Part shown: in pieces, positions 1 through 6,886 of the stretch
How the letters are laid out: each line of letters begins with the position of its first letter
How positions within the stretch are numbered: position 1 is the first letter of the stretch
NCBI GenBank assembly: GCA_900546515.1
Contig: URDG01000038.1
Span: 1-23,119, forward strand
Source of the DNA: an uncultured Eubacteriales bacterium
Lineage (GTDB): Bacteria; Bacillota; Clostridia; Oscillospirales; Oscillospiraceae
Direction: 5' to 3'
Length of the DNA stretch: 23,119 nt
The notes under the pieces: model-generated
Seen by the model: only the letters and a program-made list of their open reading frames with translations
Databases searched by the model: none
What the model was told of the DNA's origin: nothing
Program-made: the position numbers and the translations under genes

Positions 1-1
1 C

Positions 2-220
2 ACCGCAGGCGTCTCCGGCGCAGGCATGATAATGCTGGCAATGGTCCTTACCTCCATCGGCCTGCCGGTCGAGGGCATTGCTATCATCGCTGGCGTCGAC
101 AAGCTCTTCGACATGGGCCGCACCACCCTCAACATCACCGGCGACGCGACCTGCGCGCTTTTCATCTCCCGCACCGAGCGCGACAAGGCTGCAAAGAAAG
201 CCGCCAAGGCCGACGCATAA
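2..220 (+). CDS. Sodium:dicarboxylate (DAACS family) symporter, C-terminal fragment
   Basis: This is the 3' end of a gene that starts before the window; the reading frame is open from base 2 to the TAA at 218-220. The 72 visible residues contain the stretch SGAGMIMLAMVL followed by GLPVEGIAIIAGVD and DMGRTTLNITGDA. These are the conserved last helical hairpin and helix of Na+/glutamate-dicarboxylate symporters; the NxTGD motif belongs to the sodium and substrate site in the family. The tail is short, charged and Ala/Lys-rich (ERDKAAKKAAKADA), as is usual for the cytoplasmic end. The protein would sit in the cytoplasmic membrane and import a dicarboxylate or acidic amino acid with sodium. Substrate cannot be told from the fragment. 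A strong hairpin terminator follows after about 40 bases, so the gene ends its transcription unit. Confidence 0.9.
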   Translation, partial: TAGVSGAGMIMLAMVLTSIGLPVEGIAIIAGVDKLFDMGRTTLNITGDATCALFISRTERDKAAKKAAKADA

Positions 221-260
221 GCCGGGGCTTACTCCGGTAAAACCGTAAATCAATTTTTTT

Positions 261-308
261 CTGCGCCCGGATCGCATATGTCGTTCCGGGCGCAGTTGTG
301 TTTGTCCC
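261..308 (+). terminator. Intrinsic terminator after the symporter gene
   Basis: A perfect 11-bp stem (CTGCGCCCGGA at 261-271 against TCCGGGCGCAG at 285-295) with a 13-base loop is followed by a T-rich run TTGTGTTTGTC. A run of seven T lies directly before the stem, so it could also stop transcription on the opposite strand. Confidence 0.75.
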
Positions 309-357
309 CCATTCGCATGTATAAATCTCACGCAACCGTGGGAAAATTATAGTGCTG

Positions 358-372
358 TTACATAAGATGTAA
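358..372. promoter_or_regulatory. Palindrome in front of mazF, possible operator
   Basis: TTACAT at 358-363 and ATGTAA at 367-372 form a perfect 6-3-6 inverted repeat. It lies 34 bases before the mazF ATG and just downstream of a possible -10 box (TATAGT, 348-353); no good -35 was found. The position would suit a repressor, but no regulator is known for it here. Confidence 0.3.
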
Positions 373-406
373 TGGGCTAGGATTATTTTCACGGAGTGTG
401 AAACAC

Positions 407-751
407 ATGGTCAAACGAGGAGATATTTATTATGCCGATTTAAGCCCGGTCGTGGGCAGCGAGCAGGGCGGCATGCGTCCTGTCCTTATCGTGCAGAACG
501 ACACCGGCAATAAGCACAGCCCCACTGTTATTGCCGCCGCCATAACCAGCCAGATCGGGAAGGCACGCCTGCCGACCCACATCGAGCTCACGGCCCAGAG
601 CGTAGGTCTCAACCGGGACAGCGTCATACTGCTTGAGCAGATACGCACTATAGACAAATCCCGTCTGCGCGAGCGGATGGGCCGGCTGGACGAGGGCACC
701 ATGACCGCCGTCGACAATGCGCTTGCCGTCAGCTTCGGTCTGGGTACCTGA
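407..751 (+). CDS. mazF: MazF/EndoA-family mRNA interferase toxin (no adjacent antitoxin)
   Basis: The 114-residue product is a typical full-length PemK/MazF fold. It starts MVKRGDIYYADLSPVVGSEQ and continues with GMRPVLIVQND, AAAITSQIGKARLPTHIEL and DSVILLEQIRTIDKSRL, closely resembling Bacillus subtilis EndoA (NdoA). The catalytic Arg and Thr of that enzyme correspond to R24 and T47 here. Such proteins cut single-stranded mRNA at short specific sequences and are normally blocked by a MazE/EndoAI antitoxin. I chose the ATG at 407 because GGAG at 393-396 lies 10 bases before it; an in-frame GTG at 398 is too close to that site. No antitoxin reading frame is present in the preceding 186 bases or directly after. 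An intrinsic terminator follows, so the gene is monocistronic. The family call is firm; whether it acts as a toxin without a local partner is unknown. Confidence 0.93.
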   Translation: MVKRGDIYYADLSPVVGSEQGGMRPVLIVQNDTGNKHSPTVIAAAITSQIGKARLPTHIELTAQSVGLNRDSVILLEQIRTIDKSRLRERMGRLDEGTMTAVDNALAVSFGLGT

Positions 752-783
752 CGCTTTCGGACACTCAGAATCAAATATTTCCG

Positions 784-819
784 TGTCTCCGCTCATACTA
801 TGGAGCGGAGACATTTTTT
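784..819 (+). terminator. Intrinsic terminator after mazF
   Basis: TGTCTCCGCTC (784-794) pairs perfectly with GAGCGGAGACA (803-813) across an 8-base loop and is followed by six T. An ATG at 800 falls inside this hairpin, so it is not the start of the next gene. Confidence 0.85.
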
Positions 820-841
820 ATCGGATAAGGACGGTGTGTGC

Positions 842-1384
842 ATGGAATATCCTCTTTTGATAGACGGCGAGCGCTCCGGCAGTCTTACAGTGTCGGTGGA
901 TGGGCTGTTCACCGTTTTCGAGGCGGCGGCCGGGCCGCAGGATGCGCTTGTGCGCATTTCCGTATACGGCGGCGGTGAGGAAGGCTATCTCGGCGTCATG
1001 CAGCCATGGAGCGGCGGACTGTATCTGCGCCGGAGATTCAGCCGGGGCGAGATGCGCCGTATGCCGTCCGTTATTGAATACGCCGCCCCCGCCGGTATGT
1101 GCGGCCCGGTGACCGGTGGCCACGGCAAAGATATGCCCACTGACGGGCGCAGCGGGCCGGACGGCGCTCAGTCTCCATGCCGGACGGCGTCCGCGCCTGC
1201 ACCCGAAGCCCTCCCTGCTGCCTGCCCGGATGAGCTGCTGTGGTTTGCGCGCCCCGACGGAACGCTCACCGCATTTGACGGAAAAAGCAGCATAGTCGCC
1301 CTCCCCGCCGCGCTGCGCCGCGAAGCTCCCGGAGCCGTGCTGCGCATGATAAACGGGCGCATTTATATGCTTTTCAGGTATTGA
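842..1384 (+). CDS. Hypothetical protein, 180 aa
   Basis: I do not recognise this gene. The start is taken as ATG 842, preceded by AAGG at 827-830; an in-frame GTG at 836 is an alternative, and the upstream ATG at 800 lies in the mazF terminator. The product has no signal peptide or membrane segment. It seems to have two compact parts: residues 1-80, with beta-rich sequence such as SGSLTVSVDGLFTVFEA and RISVYGGGEEGYLGVMQP, and residues about 133-180 (DELLWFARPDGTLTAFDG and an aromatic end MLFRY). They are joined by a Gly/Pro/Ala-rich linker of about 50 residues that is probably disordered. The stop codon overlaps the -35 box of the pdp promoter. It is probably a lineage-specific cytoplasmic protein; coding potential is supported by strong GC-rich third-position use continuous with its neighbours. 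Confidence 0.65.
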   Translation: MEYPLLIDGERSGSLTVSVDGLFTVFEAAAGPQDALVRISVYGGGEEGYLGVMQPWSGGLYLRRRFSRGEMRRMPSVIEYAAPAGMCGPVTGGHGKDMPTDGRSGPDGAQSPCRTASAPAPEALPAACPDELLWFARPDGTLTAFDGKSSIVALPAALRREAPGAVLRMINGRIYMLFRY

Positions 1385-1409
1385 GCTGTAAAGTAAAATG
1401 TTGTATAAT
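1381..1409 (+). promoter_or_regulatory. Sigma-A type promoter for pdp
   Basis: TTGAGC (1381-1386), a 17-base spacer and a perfect TATAAT (1404-1409). The -35 box overlaps the stop codon of the preceding gene. A short inverted repeat CTCAT/ATGAG (1415-1419 and 1426-1430) lies at the expected start of the transcript and could be an operator. Confidence 0.65.
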
Positions 1410-1466
1410 ATAATCTCATTATTATATGAGTTCCCTCGGTATTATTTTATTGGAGGCATATATATT

Positions 1467-2771
1467 ATGCAGATGACCGATCTGATCGCCAAGAAGCGCG
1501 ATGGCGGCAAACTGACCGCCGAAGAAATAGAATACATGATCCGCAACTACACTGACGGCATTATCCCGGATTACCAGATGTCCGCCATGTGCATGGCGAT
1601 ACTCTTCGCCGGCATGGACAAGGAAGAAACGCTGGATCTCACGCTTTCCATGATGAACTCCGGCGACACGCTCGACCTCAGCACGATACGCGGCATCAAG
1701 GGTGACAAGCACTCTACCGGCGGCGTCGGAGACAAGACGAGCCTGATTCTCTGCCCCATGGTCGCCGCCTGCGGTGTAAAGATCGCCAAAATGTCAGGCC
1801 GCGGCCTCGGCCATACCGGCGGGACGATAGACAAGCTCGAGAGCTTTCCGGGCTTCTCCACCGCTCTGAGCGACGAGCAGTTCTTTGAAAATGTCAACCG
1901 CCTCGGCATCGCCATCATCGGGCAGACTGCCGACCTTGACCCGGCGGACAAGAAGCTCTACGCGCTGCGCGACGTTACCGGCACCGTGCCCAGCATCCCG
2001 CTCATCTCCAGTTCCATCATGTCCAAGAAGCTCGCCTCAGGCGCGGACGTGATCGTGCTAGACGTCAAATGCGGCAGCGGCGCATTCATGAAGACCGAGG
2101 CAGAGGCCAGCGAGCTTGCGCAAACAATGGTCGACATCGGCAAGGGTGCGGGACGGCGCTGCGCCGCCTGCATCACGGACATGGATCAGCCTCTCGGCCG
2201 CGCAGTCGGCAACGCCCTTGAAGTCAAGGAAGCGATAAGCGTGCTCAAGGGTGAAACACGCGGCGACCTGCTTGAGCTGTGCCTGACGCTCGGCAGCTGC
2301 ATACTCACTGCCGGCGGCCTTGCCCCGGATACGGATACAGCGCGCGCCATGCTTCAAAAAGCCGTGGATGACGGCTCCGCGCTCAACAAGCTCTGCGACC
2401 TCGTTGAGGGGCAGGGCGGCAGCCGCAGCGACGTGCTCGATACCTCCCGTCTGCCCGCAGCTCCCGTTGTGGTCGAGGTCAAATCGCCTGTCAGCGGCTA
2501 CGTATCCCATATAGAGGCTGATGAAGTAGGTCTCGTATCCATGCATCTCGGCGGCGGCAGAGTGACAAAGGACAGCACTATCGATCTCTCCGTCGGCATC
2601 ATCCTGAACAAGAAGGTCGGCGAACTCGTTGAGTCCGGTGAGCCGCTCGCCGTTATCCATGCGGCCGACGAGGCGTCCGCCCGCACAGCCGTTGAGAAGC
2701 TCATAGCCTGCTACGAGTTCAGCAGCGCTCCCACGGCGCAGCCCAAACTCATAAAGCAAATAATAATGTAA
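1467..2771 (+). CDS. pdp: Pyrimidine-nucleoside phosphorylase
   Basis: The 434-residue enzyme splits uridine, thymidine or deoxyuridine with phosphate into the base and (deoxy)ribose-1-phosphate, acting as a cytoplasmic dimer in pyrimidine salvage. It matches the NP-II family along its whole length: an N-terminal helical domain, the phosphate-binding motif KHSTGGVGD at residues 81-89, and the family signature SGRGLGHTGGTIDKLES at 110-126. It also has YALRDVTGTV, SSIMSKKLASGADVIVLDVK and the C-terminal alpha/beta domain with SPVSGYVSHIEADEVG. Length is normal. I start it at ATG 1467, where TGGAGG (1451-1456) sits 10 bases upstream and the N-terminus MQMTDLIAKK aligns with B. subtilis Pdp. The longer open frame back to 1398 runs through the promoter and is not coding. 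ATG 1473 is a minor alternative. It seems to be transcribed alone, from its own promoter. Confidence 0.96.
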   Translation: MQMTDLIAKKRDGGKLTAEEIEYMIRNYTDGIIPDYQMSAMCMAILFAGMDKEETLDLTLSMMNSGDTLDLSTIRGIKGDKHSTGGVGDKTSLILCPMVAACGVKIAKMSGRGLGHTGGTIDKLESFPGFSTALSDEQFFENVNRLGIAIIGQTADLDPADKKLYALRDVTGTVPSIPLISSSIMSKKLASGADVIVLDVKCGSGAFMKTEAEASELAQTMVDIGKGAGRRCAACITDMDQPLGRAVGNALEVKEAISVLKGETRGDLLELCLTLGSCILTAGGLAPDTDTARAMLQKAVDDGSALNKLCDLVEGQGGSRSDVLDTSRLPAAPVVVEVKSPVSGYVSHIEADEVGLVSMHLGGGRVTKDSTIDLSVGIILNKKVGELVESGEPLAVIHAADEASARTAVEKLIACYEFSSAPTAQPKLIKQIIM

Positions 2772-2809
2772 CAAATTCACGCCGCGGCAGTCGGAAAGGT
2801 GGGAACCAA

Positions 2810-3946
2810 ATGAAGCGGTTATCGTCAATTCTCATTGTTCTCTTGCTGCTCCTTTGCCTCTCCCCCGCCGCTTTTGCGCAGACGGTGCTCGAAAAACCGT
2901 CTGCCGGGCAAATGATATACATCCCAGCCGCGAACAGCGAGGACTACGCCGCGGATTTCTACCGCTCCGCGCTGACAGACGCACAGCGTGACGGAGACGA
3001 CCTGTGTCTGTTCTTCCCGAACGCCCGCCTTGTCCTGAGGGACTTCTTTTCCACAAGAGAGCGAAACCGCCGTGTTGTCACATTCAAGGACGGCTCGGAC
3101 ATAGGCGCAGGGGATTTTGACTCTGACGGGCAGTTTACCGGCACTTTCTCCGGCGGGCTTGAGATCAGCAGATCCGGGACCGCCGTCAAGGCCGGGCCGG
3201 AACAGGACGCCCCTGCGCTGTCTGTCACCAAAAACCGCTCAGGTACCGTGATAAGCTTCGGCACACAGTCTGTTTACGGCGCGCTGCGCGCAAATCTGCT
3301 GGCCGCAATGGACGGGCTTATTGCTCTCGGCGATGAGGCTCAGAGCAGGAACATTGACTTGACGGTTGAATTTGAACGCGGCGAGGACGACAGCGTGACC
3401 GCCGTCCGTGAAGAGATCACGGACAGCAGCGGCCTTACCGCCGTCAATATCCGTCCGCAGACCGTCTGGCTGACGGATACCGCGACGCTTACCGCCGTGA
3501 GCGCGGGCCGCTCTGAGATCAGCTTTGTCAACAGCCTTGGAGACGTGCTTGAAAAGCTCAGCGTGCGCGTCACTGCCGGGGAGGACGGCATTCTCTCCAT
3601 ACAGTGTGAATGTCCCTCCTGCGGCGACGATCAGGGCTCTGCGCTGCATATGCTCCCCTGCGGGCATTATACCTGCTCTCCCGGCTTCGTATCCGGCGAG
3701 CACAGCGTACCTGAATGCGGTTATGCCGGGCACTGCGTGACCGACAGCAAAGATCACGGTCTCTGCAAAAACTGTCTGAAGCCCCTATGCAACGGCACCG
3801 AACACGGCTTCGGCGTCTGCCTGCATGAGCACAGCTGGGTACAGCAAAGCTACAAGGCTCCTTCTGCCACAGCAGACGGCGAATCAGTCAGCAAATGCAG
3901 CACCTGCGGCATTATTTACAGTCAGGTTCTGCCGCGCCGGGGATAA
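2810..3946 (+). CDS. Secreted hypothetical protein with Cys/His-rich C-terminal region
   Basis: The 378-residue product begins with a clear signal peptide (positive MKR, then a long Leu-rich core, AFA-Q cleavage near residue 23/24), so it is exported. Residues about 25-260 are unremarkable, partly beta-rich and acidic; residues 210-257 (NIRPQTVWLTDTATLTAV and on) look like an Ig-like fold. The last 115 residues hold 13 cysteines and 8 histidines, including CECPSC at 266-271, LPCGHYTC at 282-289, CKNC at 319-322 and CSTC at 363-366, a pattern suited to binding several zinc ions. The end, HSWVQQSY...KCSTCGIIYSQVLP, resembles half of the CxxCG repeat common in Firmicutes surface proteins. The start is ATG 2810 with GGTGGGA just upstream. 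No anchor motif is visible. The function is unknown; export and metal binding are inference from composition. Confidence 0.75.
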   Translation: MKRLSSILIVLLLLLCLSPAAFAQTVLEKPSAGQMIYIPAANSEDYAADFYRSALTDAQRDGDDLCLFFPNARLVLRDFFSTRERNRRVVTFKDGSDIGAGDFDSDGQFTGTFSGGLEISRSGTAVKAGPEQDAPALSVTKNRSGTVISFGTQSVYGALRANLLAAMDGLIALGDEAQSRNIDLTVEFERGEDDSVTAVREEITDSSGLTAVNIRPQTVWLTDTATLTAVSAGRSEISFVNSLGDVLEKLSVRVTAGEDGILSIQCECPSCGDDQGSALHMLPCGHYTCSPGFVSGEHSVPECGYAGHCVTDSKDHGLCKNCLKPLCNGTEHGFGVCLHEHSWVQQSYKAPSATADGESVSKCSTCGIIYSQVLPRRG

Positions 3947-4009
3947 ATTTTCCCGCATTTTCCGAAAACAATATATAAAACATATCACAAAATACTGAAA
4001 AAAAGGCTC

Positions 4010-4051
4010 ATGGCGGCACTGTGCAATACGGCTGCGGCATTCCATGTATGA
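4010..4051 (+). other. Possible 13-codon leader ORF in frame with the PMT gene
   Basis: ATG 4010 is preceded by AAAAGG and reads MAALCNTAAAFHV before a TGA at 4049-4051. It is in the same frame as the downstream glycosyltransferase gene, whose own candidate starts (4076, 4112) lack a visible ribosome site. It may be a leader peptide that allows reinitiation, a start region broken by a stop mutation, or chance. Confidence 0.25.
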
Positions 4052-4075
4052 TCTGCGTTCCGCTTTTGCCGTATC

Positions 4076-5905
4076 ATGCAGCCAATGCCATGCTCCTTCT
4101 CTCTACTGCCTATGAAAATTACCTATCTGCTGCCAATCAGTCTTGTTATCCTGCTCGCGCTCTTCTTTCTCGGCCTGCCCGATTTGCGGCGCTGCGCGCT
4201 CCCCGGCGGCGACGGATGTCCGCGCCGGATCGACCGCACTGACGCGCTCATCATGGCCGGAATATCCGTGGTATATGCCGCTGTCGCGTTCACCGGGCTC
4301 GGCAATACAAGTTCGCCGGAGACCTTCGCGCCGATGGAAAACCGCGCTGCGGTCATAGAACTGCCGGGAGATGTCTACCCTGACAAAATAATGCTCTTCT
4401 CCGGTGTGGGCGAGGGCAGTTACTCCATTGAATTTTCCGCCGACAATATCGTCTGGGAGCATGTTCTGGATTACACGCAGAATTATGTGAGCGTGCTCAA
4501 GTGGAACGAGGTGAACCCCGCCTCCTTCACGACGCCGAAATATGTCCGCGTGACTGGCGCCGGTCCGGTATATCTCGGAGAAATTGCTTTCATTGACAGC
4601 AGCGGCGCGCTCATACCCGCCTCTCCCGTGGCCGGGGATGACGCTGCCGCAGCCCTTGTCGATGAGCAGGACACTGTGCCTGAAAAGCAGAACTTCCTCA
4701 ATTCCAGCTATTTTGATGAGATTTATCATGCCCGTACAGCGTGGGAGCAGCTCAACGGCGTATATCCATATGAGGTCTCGCATCCCCCGCTCGGCAAGCT
4801 CATAATCGCGCTCGGCGTGAGCCTGCTCGGAATGACGCCTTTCGGATGGCGTTTTATGGGCACTCTCTTCGGCGTGCTGATGCTGCCGGTAATGTACGTG
4901 TTTGCGAAGAAGCTTTTCGGCGGCAGGACTGCCCCCGCGGCATGCACGGCTGTGTTTGCCGTGGACTTCATGCATTTTGTGCAGACACGTATAGCCACCA
5001 TCGACACCTACGGCGTGATATTTATCATGCTCATGTACCTTTTCATGTACTTTTTTGTTTCCGATACCGGCAAACCCTTTCCGTCAAAGCGCGCACTGAT
5101 CTGTCTCGCGCTCTCCGGCATATGCTTCGGTCTCGGCGCAGCTTCAAAATGGACCGCGATATATGCCGGCGGCGGACTTGCTGTTATATGGGCCGCGTAT
5201 TGGATAATCAACCGCAGCCGCGGCTTCAAGGCCTTTGTCAAAAACGCTCTCTTCTGCGTTGTATTCTTTGTCGTCATCCCCGCTGTGATCTACTATGTCA
5301 GCTACGCCGCATACGGCACGGCCTCCGGGCTCCACGGCATAGGCATGTTCTTCACGAAGGACTATGCCCGCATCGTGATCGACAACCAGAAATTCATGTT
5401 CGGCTACCACTCCGGCCTTGTCGCCGAGCACCCGTACTCGTCCAAGTGGTACCAGTGGATGCTGGACATACGTCCGATCCTTTACTATCTGAGCTATTTT
5501 GACGACGGGACGCGCTCAAGCTTCGGCGCCTTTGTCAATCCGGCGCTGTGCTGGGGCGGTCTGCTGAGTCTCTTTGTACTGCTGTACTGCGCGGTTTTCC
5601 GCCGTGACAGGACCGCCGCATTCATCTTCGCCGGCTATCTGGCGCAGCTGCTGCCGTGGATACTGATAACGCGCCTTACCTTTGAGTACCACTACTTCCC
5701 CTGCACCGTTTTTCTCATACTGTCGCTTGGCTACACGTTCAAGCTGCTGCGCAGCGGGAACCGGCACTGGAAATGGTATGTCGGCGGTTTTGTTGGCGTC
5801 TCCGTCGCGTTGTTCGTGCTGTTTTATCCCGCCCTGAGCGGCATGATCGTGGATAACGCGCTCGCAACCAAGCTCCTCGGCTGGCTCCCCACATGGCCTT
5901 TCTGA
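4076..5905 (+). CDS. PMT-family (GT39-like) membrane glycosyltransferase with discoidin-like insert
   Basis: The 609-residue integral membrane protein resembles dolichyl/polyprenyl-phosphate-mannose protein O-mannosyltransferases. These move a sugar from a lipid carrier to proteins or cell-wall polymers on the outer face of the membrane. After a first helix (about residues 15-33) and a second (57-75) comes an exported segment, about 84-176, that looks like an F5/8 type C (discoidin) sugar-binding fold (SYSIEFSADNIVWEHV, PKYVRVTGAGPVYLGEI). Then comes the PMT first-loop motif FDEIYHARTAW (213-223), with the acidic DE pair, and HPPLGK (236-241). About nine more helices and a C-terminal multi-helix domain follow. 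No ribosome site precedes either ATG 4076 or ATG 4112 (12 codons later), so the start is uncertain. A TGA lies in frame at 4049. It is followed closely by the tRNA promoter. The acceptor is unknown. Confidence 0.85.
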   Translation: MQPMPCSFSLLPMKITYLLPISLVILLALFFLGLPDLRRCALPGGDGCPRRIDRTDALIMAGISVVYAAVAFTGLGNTSSPETFAPMENRAAVIELPGDVYPDKIMLFSGVGEGSYSIEFSADNIVWEHVLDYTQNYVSVLKWNEVNPASFTTPKYVRVTGAGPVYLGEIAFIDSSGALIPASPVAGDDAAAALVDEQDTVPEKQNFLNSSYFDEIYHARTAWEQLNGVYPYEVSHPPLGKLIIALGVSLLGMTPFGWRFMGTLFGVLMLPVMYVFAKKLFGGRTAPAACTAVFAVDFMHFVQTRIATIDTYGVIFIMLMYLFMYFFVSDTGKPFPSKRALICLALSGICFGLGAASKWTAIYAGGGLAVIWAAYWIINRSRGFKAFVKNALFCVVFFVVIPAVIYYVSYAAYGTASGLHGIGMFFTKDYARIVIDNQKFMFGYHSGLVAEHPYSSKWYQWMLDIRPILYYLSYFDDGTRSSFGAFVNPALCWGGLLSLFVLLYCAVFRRDRTAAFIFAGYLAQLLPWILITRLTFEYHYFPCTVFLILSLGYTFKLLRSGNRHWKWYVGGFVGVSVALFVLFYPALSGMIVDNALATKLLGWLPTWPF

Positions 5906-5935
5906 CAAGTTTTTTGAAAAGCCGGAAAAAATATC

Positions 5936-5964
5936 TTGACAATTCACTCTCAGTCTGCTATTAT
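5936..5964 (+). promoter_or_regulatory. Promoter of tRNA-Ala
   Basis: A perfect TTGACA (5936-5941), a 17-base spacer and TATTAT (5959-5964) place transcription start a few bases before the tRNA at 5977. This is the strongest promoter match in the window, as expected for a stable RNA. Confidence 0.85.
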
Positions 5965-5976
5965 ACTTTTGCTCAT

Positions 5977-6052
<76 letters not shown>

Positions 6053-6061
6053 AAACAATAT

Positions 6062-6111
6062 AATCCGAACCTTTTGCCGATTGGTCATGGGTTCGGATTT
6101 ATTGTTTTTTT
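6062..6111 (+). terminator. Terminator of the tRNA-Ala transcript
   Basis: AATCCGAACC (6062-6071) pairs perfectly with GGTTCGGATT (6090-6099), followed by a run of T ending at 6111. Confidence 0.85.
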
Positions 6112-6130
6112 GAGTCTTTTTTCGACCGCT

Positions 6131-6172
6131 TATATAAAAACATCCACAATTCCTTCTAAGGGAATTGTGGAT
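6131..6172 (-). terminator. Terminator of the oxidoreductase operon
   Basis: A perfect 12-bp stem (6142-6153 with 6161-6172, ATCCACAATTCC/GGAATTGTGGAT) has a 7-base loop. On the - strand it is followed by GTTTTTATAT, and it lies 75 bases after the last stop codon of the operon. It faces the tRNA terminator, so the two units converge cleanly. Confidence 0.85.
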
Positions 6173-6247
6173 ATCATATGGGAGTTGCCGCATCCTTACT
6201 GTCATTTAAGGAGTGAATATCTGGGTTTTTCGGATGCACGCCAGAGA

Positions 6248-6886
6248 TTATTCTGTAAAGACCTTTTCAGAAAGCTCCGCTAAAAGGCGTTCCGCCTTGT
6301 CTGTATTAAAAATTCCGCAAACGCACGGTTCAGCAAGCTTCTGAGCTGCTTTCTTGGGGGATATGATGCCCTTGCGGATGTCAGCGATCATCTTTTTGAC
6401 AAGATTGACGGAAATCATGGCATGACCGCACATCGTCGTGATTTCAAGAATCTCTTCAGGCGGGAGCTTTGATGTGTCACCCCATGTGCCGAGGGTGATA
6501 TCAACAGAATGGCGTTGGATGCCGGCCTTCTTGGCACAGCAGTCAACATCGTCCACCAAACCGGAGACAACAACAGAATAGCCGTAATCAGCTTCCTTTA
6601 GCGCCTTCAAGACCTCAATGAGGGTATCCCTGTCCTTGAAAACAGCGTGCATCATGGGTGCATCTGGAGATATATTCGCCTTTATCTCTTCAAAAGTATT
6701 GGTGGCAAGAGTCCCCATTTTCATGCCGCCCATGTTCACCGGATTGAACTTTATAAGCAGATCCATGTACTTTCTGAACACTTCAACACTGTTTTGATTG
6801 TTGATACCGCGGGCCGGCATTATGAGAACGACATAATCATCATATTTACCGGTTTCAGTTTTTATTCTATGCAAGGTGTGAGACAT
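6248..6886 (-). CDS. Uncharacterised 212-aa protein of the 2-oxoacid oxidoreductase operon
   Basis: I do not recognise a named family. The soluble 212-residue product has no signal peptide or membrane helix. Residues about 15-115 look like a mixed alpha/beta domain (MPARGINNQNSVEVFRKYMDLL, then DTLIEVLKALKEADYGYSVVVSG). The C-terminal part has conserved-looking Cys/His features: CC at 116-117, MCGH at 152-155 and PCVCG at 187-191, followed by FNTDKAERLLAEL. These could bind a metal or Fe-S cluster. Its ATG overlaps the TGA of the upstream ferredoxin-type gene by one base (TGATG), so the two are translationally coupled and probably work together. The stretch around 80-112 resembles residues 168-206 of that neighbour by eye, suggesting a shared domain. 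It is the last gene of the operon. A role linked to the oxidoreductase is inference from position. Confidence 0.8.
   Translation of the reverse strand: MSHTLHRIKTETGKYDDYVVLIMPARGINNQNSVEVFRKYMDLLIKFNPVNMGGMKMGTLATNTFEEIKANISPDAPMMHAVFKDRDTLIEVLKALKEADYGYSVVVSGLVDDVDCCAKKAGIQRHSVDITLGTWGDTSKLPPEEILEITTMCGHAMISVNLVKKMIADIRKGIISPKKAAQKLAEPCVCGIFNTDKAERLLAELSEKVFTE

Noticed and set aside
800..841. ATG 800 as start of the 180-aa hypothetical gene
   Set aside because: It lies in the loop of the mazF terminator and has no ribosome site; ATG 842 is better.
2058..2828. 256-codon open frame on the - strand opposite pdp
   Set aside because: The + strand gene is beyond doubt, and the antisense frame has no ribosome site or recognisable protein; it is a GC-rich coding shadow.
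4103..4975. 290-codon open frame on the - strand opposite the PMT-like gene
   Set aside because: Low-complexity His/Arg/Glu-rich translation typical of an antisense shadow, with no ribosome site.
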